Assembly (NCBI RefSeq): GCF_002732165.1
Contig: NZ_MRZO01000005.1
Span: 62,001 to 126,000 of the forward strand
Length of the DNA stretch: 64,000 bases
Source: Staphylococcus xylosus
Lineage (GTDB): Bacteria; Bacillota; Bacilli; Staphylococcales; Staphylococcaceae
Direction: 5' to 3'
Below the pieces are notes generated by a model. The model saw nothing but the letters and a program-made list of their open reading frames with translations. It did not search any database and had not been told where the DNA came from. Shown piece by piece: positions 28,987 to 37,484 of the stretch (position 1 is the stretch's first letter; each line of letters begins with the position of its first letter). The translations under genes and the position numbers were made by a program.

Positions 28987-29090
28987 ACTTATCAAGAGAA
29001 GTTTAGGGACTGGCCCGGTGATACTTCGGCAACATGATAATGCGTGTGCCAAATCCAGTAGCATAATTTATGCTAGAAGATAAGAATGAA
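28987..29090 (+). promoter_or_regulatory. SAM-I (S-box) riboswitch
   Basis: The leader shows the S-box core: CTTATC at 28988-28993 closing with GATAAG at 29079-29084 (P1). AAGAG leads into TAGGGACTGGCCC, then CGGCAACA, then TGTGCCAAATCCAG, and a P4 hairpin TAGCATAA/TTATGCTA. It is followed by a terminator and the transporter gene at 29199. High S-adenosylmethionine should promote termination, so the gene is expected to be on when methionine is scarce. Confidence 0.92.
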
Positions 29091-29099
29091 TCGCAGTTT

Positions 29100-29132
29100 A
29101 CTCTTTCTTCTTAATTTAGAAAGAGTTTTTTT
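29100..29132 (+). terminator. Riboswitch-controlled terminator
   Basis: ACTCTTTCT (29100-29108) pairs with AGAAAGAGT (29118-29126), followed by a T run. It lies between the S-box aptamer and the transporter start, the expected place for the expression platform. Confidence 0.85.
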
Positions 29133-29198
29133 ATTTTTAAGGCTTAAAAATAACAGAAGGTTGGATTCTGTTCTAATATTTAGGAAAGTTGGTTATGT

Positions 29199-30491
29199 AT
29201 GGAGGAAACGAAAAAAGGTAACGCTTGGGCTTTGATACCTTTAATCATATTTGTTGGTATGTTTTTAGGTGTTGGTATAAGTACAGGTGACTTTACAACA
29301 ATGCCACTCAATGTAGCTATATTAGTTGCTTCTATTGTTGGCTTAGTGTTAAACAGAAAAGAATCATTTCATAAAAAAGTTGAAGTTTTTACAAAAGGTG
29401 CAGGACATTCCAATATTATTTTAATGATGCTAATTTTCTTATTAGCAGGTGCCTTTTCTCAAACGACAGAAGATATGGGTGGCGTGCAGTCGACGGTTAA
29501 TTTAGGGTTATCATTAATACCAGAAAATTTAATTATCGTTGGACTATTTATAATATGTATGTTTGTATCATTATCAATGGGGACGTCTGTTGGGACGGTA
29601 GCTGCTATAGCGCCAGTTGGTTTTGGTTTAAGTCAGGCTACAGATGTTTCAGCGGCAATCACAATGGCTACTGTTGTTGGTGGAGCTATGTTTGGCGATA
29701 ACTTATCGATGATTTCTGATACTACTATAGCTGCAGTACGTACTCAGAAAACGAAAATGAGTGATAAATTTAAGGTGAACATAAAGATTGTTTTGCCTGG
29801 TGCGATATTTACTATTATTGTGCTTTGGTTTTTAACAAATGGTGCACATATAGATGTAAATAAAAGTTATGATTATGATCTTGTTAAAGTAATTCCGTAC
29901 TTATTTGTGCTTATCTTAGCATTAATAGGTATAAATGTAGTTATTGTATTAATCGGAGGTATTGTACTTTCTGCAATAATCGGTTTAATCTATGGTTCAT
30001 TTGGATGGACAGGTTTATTAAATTCTATATCAAAAGGTATAATCGGTATGGAAGATATAGCGATTATTGCATTGCTCATTGGTGGTTTAGTTGCGCTGAT
30101 TCAACATAATGGTGGTATTACTTGGTTATTAAATTTTGTGCGCAGTAAAGTGAAATCTAAACGTGGTGCAGAACTAGGTATTGCTGGATTAGTCAGTGTT
30201 GCAGATATATCAACAGCAAATAATACTATTTCTATATTAATGGCAGGGCCGTTAGCAAAAGATATTTCAGAAGAATATGATGTAGATCCACGTAAATCGG
30301 CTAGTATTTTAGATATGTTCGCAAGTTGTTTTCAAGGGATGTTGCCATATAGCCCTCAATTGATTGCTGCTGCAGGTGTGGCGTCTATATCTCCATTTGA
30401 ATTAGTTCCTTACGCAATCTATCCGATGATACTAGGTGTTTGCGGACTTATAGCGATTTTCTTCAGATTACCTAGGTTAGATAAAAAGTAA
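29199..30491 (+). CDS. NhaC-superfamily transporter under SAM control, probable methionine transporter (MetT type)
   Basis: A 430-residue transporter of the NhaC superfamily. It shares MGTSVGTVAAIAPVGFG and GAMFGDNLSMISDTTIAAV (near residues 166-184) with the antiporter at 6219. The SAM riboswitch in its leader is the key clue. In other Firmicutes, NhaC-type genes under S-box control have been assigned as methionine transporters (MetT) from comparative genomics. Import of methionine, probably with Na+, is therefore more likely than plain Na+/H+ exchange. AGGAAAG lies 10 bases before the ATG. Confidence 0.82.
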   Translation: MEETKKGNAWALIPLIIFVGMFLGVGISTGDFTTMPLNVAILVASIVGLVLNRKESFHKKVEVFTKGAGHSNIILMMLIFLLAGAFSQTTEDMGGVQSTVNLGLSLIPENLIIVGLFIICMFVSLSMGTSVGTVAAIAPVGFGLSQATDVSAAITMATVVGGAMFGDNLSMISDTTIAAVRTQKTKMSDKFKVNIKIVLPGAIFTIIVLWFLTNGAHIDVNKSYDYDLVKVIPYLFVLILALIGINVVIVLIGGIVLSAIIGLIYGSFGWTGLLNSISKGIIGMEDIAIIALLIGGLVALIQHNGGITWLLNFVRSKVKSKRGAELGIAGLVSVADISTANNTISILMAGPLAKDISEEYDVDPRKSASILDMFASCFQGMLPYSPQLIAAAGVASISPFELVPYAIYPMILGVCGLIAIFFRLPRLDKK

Positions 30492-30899
30492 TTAAGATAT
30501 ATTAAAACATTAAGATCAAATTGCGAATTGATTTTTAAGCTCTAATTAGAGTGTTGAAATTACATGCTAATAAATATGAGGTAGAAGGTATTTGGAAATT
30601 GTTGTTGTTCATTGTGTTATTTAATACTAAGTAATTATAATAGAGATTAAATGAGTCCGGGATATAAAGGTTTCCCGGGCTCATTCGCTATTTTAAATAA
30701 ACAGTATGTTAATAGAATATGCTAAGATAAATATAAAGTTTATTTAGTAAAATATTCAATATAAATGAAAGTTTTGACGTTTACTGACTAATAGCGATAA
30801 AATAAGGTTGTTAAAGCTTTATAAATATGAAAGAACATCACTATATTTACTTTATAATTGTTTAGAAGTATAGTGTAATGCGTTAGAATAGTAATAAGA
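30492..30899 (+). other. 408-base gap before the SRPBCC gene
   Basis: Contains a terminator-like hairpin, ATGAGTCCGGG (30651-30661) with CCCGGGCTCAT (30674-30684), without a strong T run. A likely promoter follows: TTTACT at 30846 and TATAGT at 30869, 17 bases apart. A 26-codon TTG frame with a hydrophobic end near 30554 has no convincing ribosome site. Nothing else was found. Confidence 0.6.
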
Positions 30900-31430
30900 G
30901 TGAAAGTAGGTGAACAATCGATCGTGGGTAAATACAATGTAGAAAATGAAAATGTTGAAATTCGTCTTGAAAGATTATTTAAGGTAGAACCTGAATTATT
31001 ATACCAAGCTTGGACAGACCAACGTTTTCTTAAACAATGGTTTATGACAACTGAAAGAACAAATAAAACTATTGAAGTAACTGCTGAACAAAATGGAAAG
31101 TATAAAATTGTTGATGTTCGTAAGGGTAAGGAGAATATAGTGCAAGGTACATTCGCTTCATTAACACCTTATGAATATATCGTCATGACAATTGGTATGC
31201 CCGAATTAAGTGATTCAGAAGATACGATAGAAGTTGAAATATTCGAGAGAGAACCAGGCATTACGCAAATGATTTTCAATTATAATGCTTTTGTACCAAG
31301 AGAAAGAAGATTAACATCTTTAGAATATAAACAGAAGAAGAAAGAATATCATGATTCGACGGCACATGGATTTGAAATGTTATTCGACAAACTACAATTA
31401 ACGCTTGAAGAGTTTGAAGCGGATTTATAA
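30900..31430 (+). CDS. SRPBCC/AHSA1-domain protein
   Basis: A 176-residue START-like protein of the AHSA1 group. It has the family opening RLERLFKVEPELLYQAWTDQRFLKQWFM at about residues 23-50 and the SLTPYEYIVMTIGMPE and ITQMIFNYNAFVP strands later. These domains bind hydrophobic ligands or act on Hsp90-like partners; here the ligand is unknown. A promoter with 17-base spacing lies 30 bases upstream. The GTG start at 30900 has only a weak ribosome site; a GTG at 30924 after AGTAGGTGA is an alternative. Confidence 0.78.
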   Translation: MKVGEQSIVGKYNVENENVEIRLERLFKVEPELLYQAWTDQRFLKQWFMTTERTNKTIEVTAEQNGKYKIVDVRKGKENIVQGTFASLTPYEYIVMTIGMPELSDSEDTIEVEIFEREPGITQMIFNYNAFVPRERRLTSLEYKQKKKEYHDSTAHGFEMLFDKLQLTLEEFEADL

Positions 31431-31487
31431 AATAGTTCGCTAATATAACAATCATATTGTTATATATGGTTTTGTTATACTATTCCA

Positions 31488-31634
31488 ACGCTGATATCAT
31501 TGTTTGAGTATGAATAAGCTTCGTCCCGTATCAAAGTTAATACTTTATATGGTTTGCTCGGTCGGCACTTAAAATAATCATGCTCCCTTTAAAGTAAACA
31601 CTAAATGTGTAAAGGCTTTAGAGGGAGCATTTTT
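31488..31634 (+). ncRNA. Candidate small RNA with strong terminator
   Basis: An extended -10 (TGTTATACT, ending 31481) sits just upstream of about 145 bases with no reading frame. The transcript would fold a central hairpin, CCGTATcAAAGT/ACTTTATATGG, after an exposed TCGTCCCG segment. It ends in a 15-bp terminator stem, ATGCTCCCTTTAAAG (31580-31594) with CTTTAGAGGGAGCAT (31616-31630), then T. It could instead be the 3' untranslated region of the SRPBCC gene. I do not recognise it as a named RNA. Confidence 0.4.
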
Positions 31635-31717
31635 GTAATTAATAAATTTAACATAATTCTTAAACTTCAAAATCGTTATTTAAACATGTCGCATAAGACA
31701 ATAATTAGAAATTTATT

Positions 31718-32479
31718 TTAGTGCAATTCACCTATTACTTTACGTTCATTATATTTTCGTAATAAGGTTTCGAAGAAAATATGGTAACTAATAAAACTTG
31801 AATAATCTATACCATCTGCTAAGTAAAATGTATTACTAGATACATAAATATTATAACTCGCTTTTTGAGCAAGGGTATTATCTTTTAAAGTGGTTACAGA
31901 GAAAAAATATTTTTGACGCAACTGTAATAAATTGCTGATATCTGTCAATTGCTCTGATTCACCAGAAAGGGAAATGATAAAAAAGATGTCTTTTGGTGTT
32001 GTTTTATTCAAAACCATTTTAAATTCGTGTACGTCATGAAGTACTATAATACTTTTATGTATCGTTAGTAAGATACGCTGTGCTTCTTGAGCAACATTCA
32101 TTTGAGCTAATCCTGTTCCATATAAATAAATCGTTTCTGCTTGATAAATTTTATCTGTAATAAGATTATAGTCGATTCTTTCTAAATAAGTAAAAGTATT
32201 TTCAATTTCTTGTTTAAAGCCTTCGATTGAATCTGAAGGTAATTGATGTGCTTGTTCAGTTTCAAATTTTAAATAAGATTTGAAATCACTATAACCATCA
32301 AAGCCTAACTTGCGAGTGAAACGATGAATGGTGGCGTTAGACGCGTGGGTGTGTTCGGCTAATTCTTGTATTTTCATCGTTTTACATTGTAGGATATGTG
32401 TATTAATAAAATGTGCAATATATAAGTCGTTTTCATTTAGTTTATTAAAGTTAGTGTTAACACGTTCATCTAAAAACAA
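31718..32479 (-). CDS. RpiR-family regulator (SIS domain), likely regulator of the adjacent PTS
   Basis: A 254-residue RpiR-type regulator. It has an N-terminal helix-turn-helix, QELAEHTHASNATIHRFTRKLGFDGYSDFK, near residues 37-66, and a SIS sugar-phosphate domain with IYLYGTGLAQMNV near 120-132. It is divergent from the alpha-glucoside PTS gene, as with GlvR-like regulators. I chose the TTG at 32479 because GAGGTGA lies 5 bases upstream; 28 more codons to an upstream ATG lack such a site and would contain the proposed operator. Confidence 0.82.
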   Translation of the reverse strand: MFLDERVNTNFNKLNENDLYIAHFINTHILQCKTMKIQELAEHTHASNATIHRFTRKLGFDGYSDFKSYLKFETEQAHQLPSDSIEGFKQEIENTFTYLERIDYNLITDKIYQAETIYLYGTGLAQMNVAQEAQRILLTIHKSIIVLHDVHEFKMVLNKTTPKDIFFIISLSGESEQLTDISNLLQLRQKYFFSVTTLKDNTLAQKASYNIYVSSNTFYLADGIDYSSFISYHIFFETLLRKYNERKVIGELH

Positions 32480-32498
32480 TTTTATCACCTCACATTTC

Positions 32499-32514
32499 AT
32501 GAAAATATTTTCAT
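32499..32514. promoter_or_regulatory. Palindromic operator candidate for the RpiR regulator
   Basis: ATGAAAATATTTTCAT is a perfect 16-base palindrome 20 bases before the regulator start, in the divergent promoter region. It suits binding of a dimeric helix-turn-helix protein such as the regulator itself. Confidence 0.4.
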
Positions 32515-32576
32515 GTTTTGAAAATATAATCTGATTATACAAAATTGTTCCGAATGGCGTCAAACTATTGTTTGAA

Positions 32577-32590
32577 TGTAAGCGTTTCCT
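32577..32590 (+). promoter_or_regulatory. cre-like site upstream of the alpha-glucoside PTS gene
   Basis: TGTAAGCGTTTCCT matches the CcpA operator apart from two positions at its 3' end. It is 112 bases before the PTS start, between the divergent promoters. Confidence 0.5.
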
Positions 32591-32701
32591 TTAATATTGA
32601 ATTAATCACATACAACACATATTCAATGAATTATATTTATCGATTTATTATGAATGATGTATAAATAAATCTTATATATATAAATAGGGGGTTATACGGC
32701 T

Positions 32702-34297
32702 ATGAATGCAATTAAGAGATTTGGAAGTGCAATGATTGTTCCTGTATTAATGTTTGCATTTTTCGGTATTGTTTTAGGATTTGCGACTTTATTTAAAAAT
32801 CCGTCAATCATGGGAAGCATTGCTAATGATGGAACAACTTGGTTTAAAATTTGGTCAGTAATCGAAGCTGGCGGTTGGACAATTTTTAATCATATGGAAG
32901 TTGTGTTTGTGGTTGGTCTGCCACTATCTTTGGCTAAAAAGGCTCCTGGACATGCAGCTTTAGCAGCATTGATGGGCTACCTCATGTTCAATACTTTTAT
33001 AAATGCAATACTTACGCAATGGCCGCATACATTTGGAGCGAATTTGGAAAAAGGCGTTGAAAATGTAACAGGACTTAAAGCGATTGCTGGGATTGAAACG
33101 CTAGATACGAATATACTTGGTGGTATTATCATTTCAAGTATCATAACTTGGATACATAATCGATACTACAGTAAACGATTACCAGAGATGTTAGGGGTTT
33201 TCCAAGGCCTAACATTTGTGGTGACGATATCATTCTTTGTTATGTTACCAATAGCATTACTTACGTGTGTTATTTGGCCGACTGTTCAAGGTGGTATTAC
33301 TTCATTACAAGGATTTATTATTGGATCAGGCTATATAGGTGTTTGGTTGTATCACTTCTTAGAACGAGTACTAATTCCAACAGGATTACACCATTTTATC
33401 TATGCGCCAATTGAAGTTGGTCCTGTTGTAGTTAATCATGGCTTAAAAGCAGAATGGTTTGAACACGTTAATGAATTTGCTAAAAGTACAGAACCATTAA
33501 AAGAACAATTTCCATATGGATTTATGTTACAAGGCAACGGTAAAGTATTCGGTGCTATAGGTATTGCTCTGGCTATGTATTCAACTACACCTAAAGAAAA
33601 TAAAAAGAAAATTGCAGCATTACTTATTCCAGCAACTTTAACTGCAGTAGTAGTCGGTATAACAGAACCATTAGAATTTACGTTCTTATTCATAGCGCCA
33701 TATTTATTTGTATTGCATGCTTTATTAGCTGCAACAATGGATACAATGATGTATGGATTTGGTTTAGTAGGTAACTTTGGAGGGGGACTATTAGACTTCT
33801 TTGCAACAAACTGGATACCGTTAGCACAAAATCATTGGTTAACATATGTGATACAAATCATCATAGGCTTAGGATTTACAGCAATTTATTATTTCTTATT
33901 TAGATTTTTAATTCTGAAATTTGATATTCCACTTCCTGGTCGTAAAAAAGATGAAGAAGATATGAAATTATATAACAAAAATGATTATAAAGGTAAAAAG
34001 AACGAAGATAATAATAGAGTATCAACAGGAAATGATTATGAAGATAAGGCGATTTATTATTTAGAAGGTTTAGGTGGTAAGGAAAATATTAAGGATGTAA
34101 CAAATTGCACAACACGCTTAAGACTTACAGTGAAAGATGTTGAGAAGGTCGAAGATAGTGCTTACTTTACACATAATCAAATGGCACATGGATTAGTAAA
34201 AAGTGGTAAAAATGTCCAAGTAGTTGTAGGTATGTCAGTGCCTCAAGTAAGAGAAGCATTTGAAAATTTAGTGAATAATGATGATGTAATAAAATAA
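32702..34297 (+). CDS. PTS transporter EIICB, alpha-glucoside (GlvC/MalP-like)
   Basis: A 531-residue phosphotransferase permease. Residues 1-415 form the EIIC channel, with the sugar-site TGLHHFIYAPIEVGP near 225-239 and the GITEPLEFTFLFIAPYLF motif near 320-337. A charged linker leads to a C-terminal EIIB domain with phosphorylated Cys469 in VTNCTTRLRL. No EIIA domain is present, so it borrows one from another system. Family likeness points to maltose or another alpha-glucoside. No 6-phospho-alpha-glucosidase gene is adjacent. Confidence 0.88.
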   Translation: MNAIKRFGSAMIVPVLMFAFFGIVLGFATLFKNPSIMGSIANDGTTWFKIWSVIEAGGWTIFNHMEVVFVVGLPLSLAKKAPGHAALAALMGYLMFNTFINAILTQWPHTFGANLEKGVENVTGLKAIAGIETLDTNILGGIIISSIITWIHNRYYSKRLPEMLGVFQGLTFVVTISFFVMLPIALLTCVIWPTVQGGITSLQGFIIGSGYIGVWLYHFLERVLIPTGLHHFIYAPIEVGPVVVNHGLKAEWFEHVNEFAKSTEPLKEQFPYGFMLQGNGKVFGAIGIALAMYSTTPKENKKKIAALLIPATLTAVVVGITEPLEFTFLFIAPYLFVLHALLAATMDTMMYGFGLVGNFGGGLLDFFATNWIPLAQNHWLTYVIQIIIGLGFTAIYYFLFRFLILKFDIPLPGRKKDEEDMKLYNKNDYKGKKNEDNNRVSTGNDYEDKAIYYLEGLGGKENIKDVTNCTTRLRLTVKDVEKVEDSAYFTHNQMAHGLVKSGKNVQVVVGMSVPQVREAFENLVNNDDVIK

Positions 34298-34392
34298 TAT
34301 ATTAGTTTTATATGATGAATGACGCAAGGATGAAAGACTTGTATAAGAACTAGTTAATAATTTCGTTTTAGGAAACAATTACCTATAAGATT

Positions 34393-34432
34393 AAGAGGAA
34401 CCAAAACACAAATGTCTTGGTTCCTCTTTTTT
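34393..34432 (+). terminator. Terminator after the PTS gene
   Basis: AAGAGGAACCAA (34393-34404) pairs with TTGGTTCCTCTT (34417-34428), followed by T. Confidence 0.85.
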
Positions 34433-34477
34433 ATTATTTATTGTATATTGGTGATTTTTATAAGCAGGCTGTTTATA

Positions 34478-35008
34478 TTACGAAATTCTAGCTTTATTCA
34501 TCCAACGAGGTTGGTATACAGCGCCAAGGATATCGATATTATGCGTAGCCATTATATATATGAGTTTTGCAAAGACTGAGGGTGACGTAGATACGTTTAT
34601 CTTATTGCGATTAAAAGTATATGTAATGTACTCAGTTTGATTTATTAAATTCAAAATATCGATGACCTTGTCTTTAATAAATGCGTCACGAAGTCCATCT
34701 ACAACTAGTTCAAAACGTCTGGAAGATAATAATAAATGATCTAAATCTAGAAGGTCATTAGTATCTGTACCTTGTAGTATTTGATAAATGGAATAGTTAT
34801 GAAAACTAAGGAAACTAATCATATATGGTAATTGCTGCTTTGGTAAATTAATCTCTAAAGCATACAAATTATTTTGTTTGAAAATAGTAAATTTAAATGA
34901 ATTACAAAATTGTATTTGTTTACAAAGTTTGGTTAAATTTTTTCGTGTGGCACGATTGTTTAATCCACCAATATTTAACACAAAAGTTTCAGTTTTATCT
35001 AAAAACAT
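34478..35008 (-). CDS. Unknown protein made of two similar ferredoxin-like domains
   Basis: I do not recognise the family. The 176 residues divide into two segments that align with each other: about 8-77 (FVLNIGGLNN...) and about 98-164 (FELVVDGLRD...). Each has strand, GL loop, helix with KK/DK, two strands, helix and a final strand, as in the beta-alpha-beta-beta-alpha-beta fold of heavy-metal-associated and ACT domains. The CxxC metal motif is absent in both. There is no membrane segment or signal. The gene is single, convergent with the PTS gene and divergent from the symporter. Confidence 0.7.
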   Translation of the reverse strand: MFLDKTETFVLNIGGLNNRATRKNLTKLCKQIQFCNSFKFTIFKQNNLYALEINLPKQQLPYMISFLSFHNYSIYQILQGTDTNDLLDLDHLLLSSRRFELVVDGLRDAFIKDKVIDILNLINQTEYITYTFNRNKINVSTSPSVFAKLIYIMATHNIDILGAVYQPRWMNKARIS

Positions 35009-35272
35009 ATGATACCCCCAATATCTATGGAAAGTGTTTTATCTCTATTAATCATAATATTCAATTACACTTAAATTTTCACAAGTTATTATTTCTATTA
35101 GATTGTACCACTCTTTTTTATTGGAATCACTAGGTCTTAAGAACGAAGTTAAAATTTTTAAGAGAAGTTACGTACAGATATTATATTTAGAATATTTAGA
35201 AAATTAAGTTGTTTGTAAGTTTAAAGTATGATACATTCTTCTTTGTTAATACATAAAGGGAAGTGTTTATAG

Positions 35273-36187
35273 ATGTTATCAAAGGTAAGTAGATTTGCAA
35301 CCAACACATTCTTATTATGGATGTTAGTTGCTGCAATTATAGGTTTTATTTTTCCTGCTCAATTAGCAACACTAAGTGGATGGGTTCCTTATTTATTAGG
35401 TATTGTAATGCTGGGGATGGGGCTAACGATAGACCCTAAAGATTTTAAAATTGTATTTCAAGCGCCACGCTCAGTGATAATTGGTGTTATCTTACAATAT
35501 ACAATCATGCCATTAACAGCTTTTTTAATTGCTAAATTATTTAATCTGCCACCAGAAGTAGCTATAGGTGTTATTTTAGTGGGATGTTGTCCTGGCGGAA
35601 CATCAAGTAATGTAATGAGCTATCTTGCTAATGCAAATGTCGCTTTATCAGTTGCAATTACAAGTGTGTCCACACTATTAGCGCCAATTCTAACGCCAGC
35701 CTTAATATATTTATTTGCTAATCAATGGTTAGAAGTATCGTTTATGAGTATGTTTTGGTCGGTTATCCAAGTAATTTTAATTCCAATTATTATTGGTTTT
35801 ATCTTACAAAAATTATTTAAAAACTTTGCCGCTAAGTCAGCGACAGCTTTACCAATTGTTTCAGTTGTTGCTATATCGCTTATCCTAGCGTCGGTAGTAG
35901 GTGGAAGTAAATCACAAATACTTGAAACAGGCTTATTGATTTTTGCTGTTGTTATCTTACACAATATTGTAGGTTACACACTTGGATATACTTTGGCTAA
36001 AATATTCCATTTGGAAAGAGCCGATAAAAAAGCTGTTTCTATAGAAGTAGGTATGCAAAATTCAGGTCTAGCAGTATCACTAGCCACCGTTCATTTTAGT
36101 CCATTAGCTGCAGTTCCGGGAGCTGTATTTAGTCTGGTTCACAATATTACTGGACCAATATTAGCTAAATATTGGAATAAGCGATAA
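35273..36187 (+). CDS. Bile acid:sodium symporter family transporter
   Basis: A 304-residue membrane protein of the BASS/SBF family with nine or ten helices. Family marks are VPYLLGIVMLGMGLTIDPKDF near residues 38-58, the crossover GCCPGGTSSNVMSYLANANVALSVAITSVSTLLAPILTP near 104-142, and EVGMQNSGLAVSLA near 260-273 with Na+-site residues. Bacterial members include pantoate (PanS-like) and other organic-acid importers, so bile acids are unlikely to be the natural substrate. AAGGGAAG precedes the ATG. Confidence 0.88.
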   Translation: MLSKVSRFATNTFLLWMLVAAIIGFIFPAQLATLSGWVPYLLGIVMLGMGLTIDPKDFKIVFQAPRSVIIGVILQYTIMPLTAFLIAKLFNLPPEVAIGVILVGCCPGGTSSNVMSYLANANVALSVAITSVSTLLAPILTPALIYLFANQWLEVSFMSMFWSVIQVILIPIIIGFILQKLFKNFAAKSATALPIVSVVAISLILASVVGGSKSQILETGLLIFAVVILHNIVGYTLGYTLAKIFHLERADKKAVSIEVGMQNSGLAVSLATVHFSPLAAVPGAVFSLVHNITGPILAKYWNKR

Positions 36188-36259
36188 AAATAAGAAGAAG
36201 CTAGGCTAATTTATGAACTGTATTTAGTCAAGTAGACAAATAAATAATTAAAATAACCT

Positions 36260-36299
36260 AATGGTCTAATTCATAGCTATGTTATGGATTGGGCCATTT
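36260..36299 (+). terminator. Terminator after the symporter gene
   Basis: AATGGTCTAAT (from 36260) pairs with ATTGGGCCATT (to about 36297), with CATA/TATG inside and a T run after. Confidence 0.65.
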
Positions 36300-36412
36300 T
36301 TAATGCGATTCACTTATGTCATAAAAATGGTTACAATTAGTTAATTCAAATCTGAAATATGATAAGCTATCATTAAACGAATGTGATCTCATATTAAATA
36401 GGAGGCGTAATT

Positions 36413-37057
36413 ATGTACAAAGCAGTTGTATTTGATTTTGATGGCACGATTATAGATACAGAAAAACATCTGTTTGAAATTATTAATAAACATTTAATTC
36501 AACATAATTCAGAAGAAATATCATTAGACTTTTATCGTCAGTCCATTGGAGGCGCTGCAACGGAATTACATAGATATTTGGAAGCACAACTCGGTAAGGA
36601 TAATAAGGAAAAGGTTTATTTAGAACACAATGAAACGAGTGTTACATTACCGATTGTTGATGCAATGCATCAGCTTATGCAATATTGTAAAAAACGTCAT
36701 ATCCCTATGGCAATTGCCACAAGTAGTTACCGTGAAGATATTCAGCCAACGTTTGACAGTTTGGGATTGGATGAATATATAGATGTAATTGTAGGGCGTG
36801 AAGATGTAGAGGCGATTAAACCAAACCCAGACCCATATCTCACTGCTGTCCAAAGATTAAATTATAATCCAGCAAATTGCCTAGCGATTGAGGACTCAGT
36901 AAATGGTGCTACAGCGGCTATTACTGCTGGTCTTGATGTTATTGTTAATACTAATGACATGACCGAATTACAAGACTTTAGTCAAATTGCATATACAGGG
37001 AAAGATTTGTCTGCTGATGAAATCATAGCGTTATGTTTTGAAGCTGATAGGAGTTAG
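36413..37057 (+). CDS. HAD-superfamily phosphatase (beta-phosphoglucomutase-like)
   Basis: A 214-residue HAD subfamily IA hydrolase. It has catalytic VFDFDGTIIDTE at residues 7-18, ATSSYREDI near 103-111, the conserved Lys in AIKPNPDPYL near 140-149, and acidic residues in AIEDSVNGATAA near 163-174. It resembles Bacillus YhcW and beta-phosphoglucomutase-like enzymes; substrate is unknown. AGGAGG precedes the ATG. A small membrane-protein gene follows 4 bases later, with its ribosome site overlapping the end of this gene. Confidence 0.88.
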   Translation: MYKAVVFDFDGTIIDTEKHLFEIINKHLIQHNSEEISLDFYRQSIGGAATELHRYLEAQLGKDNKEKVYLEHNETSVTLPIVDAMHQLMQYCKKRHIPMAIATSSYREDIQPTFDSLGLDEYIDVIVGREDVEAIKPNPDPYLTAVQRLNYNPANCLAIEDSVNGATAAITAGLDVIVNTNDMTELQDFSQIAYTGKDLSADEIIALCFEADRS

Positions 37058-37061
37058 TTTT

Positions 37062-37253
37062 ATGAATATTTATTTGTTAATATTTTTCCTAGGTGGTCCT
37101 ATCGTATTAGCTATAGGTAATTTAGTTTTAGGACCTATATTTAATAAAAAGATTCCTTTTAATATACAATTTCGTTCATTTATGGTTGGTTCGATGGTTT
37201 ATTTATTAGGTGCTGTAGCTTTATATTATTTTGTACTACAATATAGGTTTTAA
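37062..37253 (+). CDS. Small membrane protein, 63 aa
   Basis: A 63-residue protein with two membrane helices, about residues 3-22 and 40-60, joined by a basic loop (NKKIPFNIQFRSF). Family unknown. ATG 37062 has TAGGAG 8 bases upstream, inside the end of the HAD gene. The two are therefore co-transcribed and probably coupled. The frame could be extended 8 codons to a TTG inside the HAD gene, but that lacks a ribosome site. Confidence 0.65.
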   Translation: MNIYLLIFFLGGPIVLAIGNLVLGPIFNKKIPFNIQFRSFMVGSMVYLLGAVALYYFVLQYRF

Positions 37254-37262
37254 TTATATATT

Positions 37263-37303
37263 AAAAACAGATGACGCTTTACGAGACAAGCGCCATCTGT
37301 TTT
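37263..37303. terminator. Bidirectional terminator between small membrane-protein genes
   Basis: AAAACAGATG-CGCTT (from 37263) pairs with AAGCG-CATCTGTTTT (to 37303), between convergent genes. Its right end touches the stop codon of the leftward 60-aa gene. Confidence 0.8.
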
Positions 37304-37484
37304 ATAGAAATTGAAATATTAATGTTACACATACTAGGACAAGTAGCATAGCATCTATACCTATCATGATAGCAAACCGGGGATTCTTTTCTCCGGTTTC
37401 TTTTGTTTTTTTATAGGCTTTCAAATTTGGTATTAAGCTCACAATTAATAAAATAATTACTACGATTCCTAAAATTACACTCAT
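37302..37484 (-). CDS. Small membrane protein, 60 aa
   Basis: A 60-residue protein with two membrane helices (about 2-19 and 39-59) around a basic, glycine-containing loop (KAYKKTKETGEKNPRF). Family unknown. Its start codon overlaps the stop of the upstream gene in ATGA, with GGTGGTGA as ribosome site, so the two leftward genes are translated together. They may form a small membrane complex, which is inference from coupling only. Confidence 0.65.
   Translation of the reverse strand: MSVILGIVVIILLIVSLIPNLKAYKKTKETGEKNPRFAIMIGIDAMLLVLVCVTLIFQFL

Noticed and set aside
30554..30634. 26-codon hydrophobic frame (TTG start)
   Set aside because: No convincing ribosome site, and the gap is AT-rich enough to give such frames by chance.
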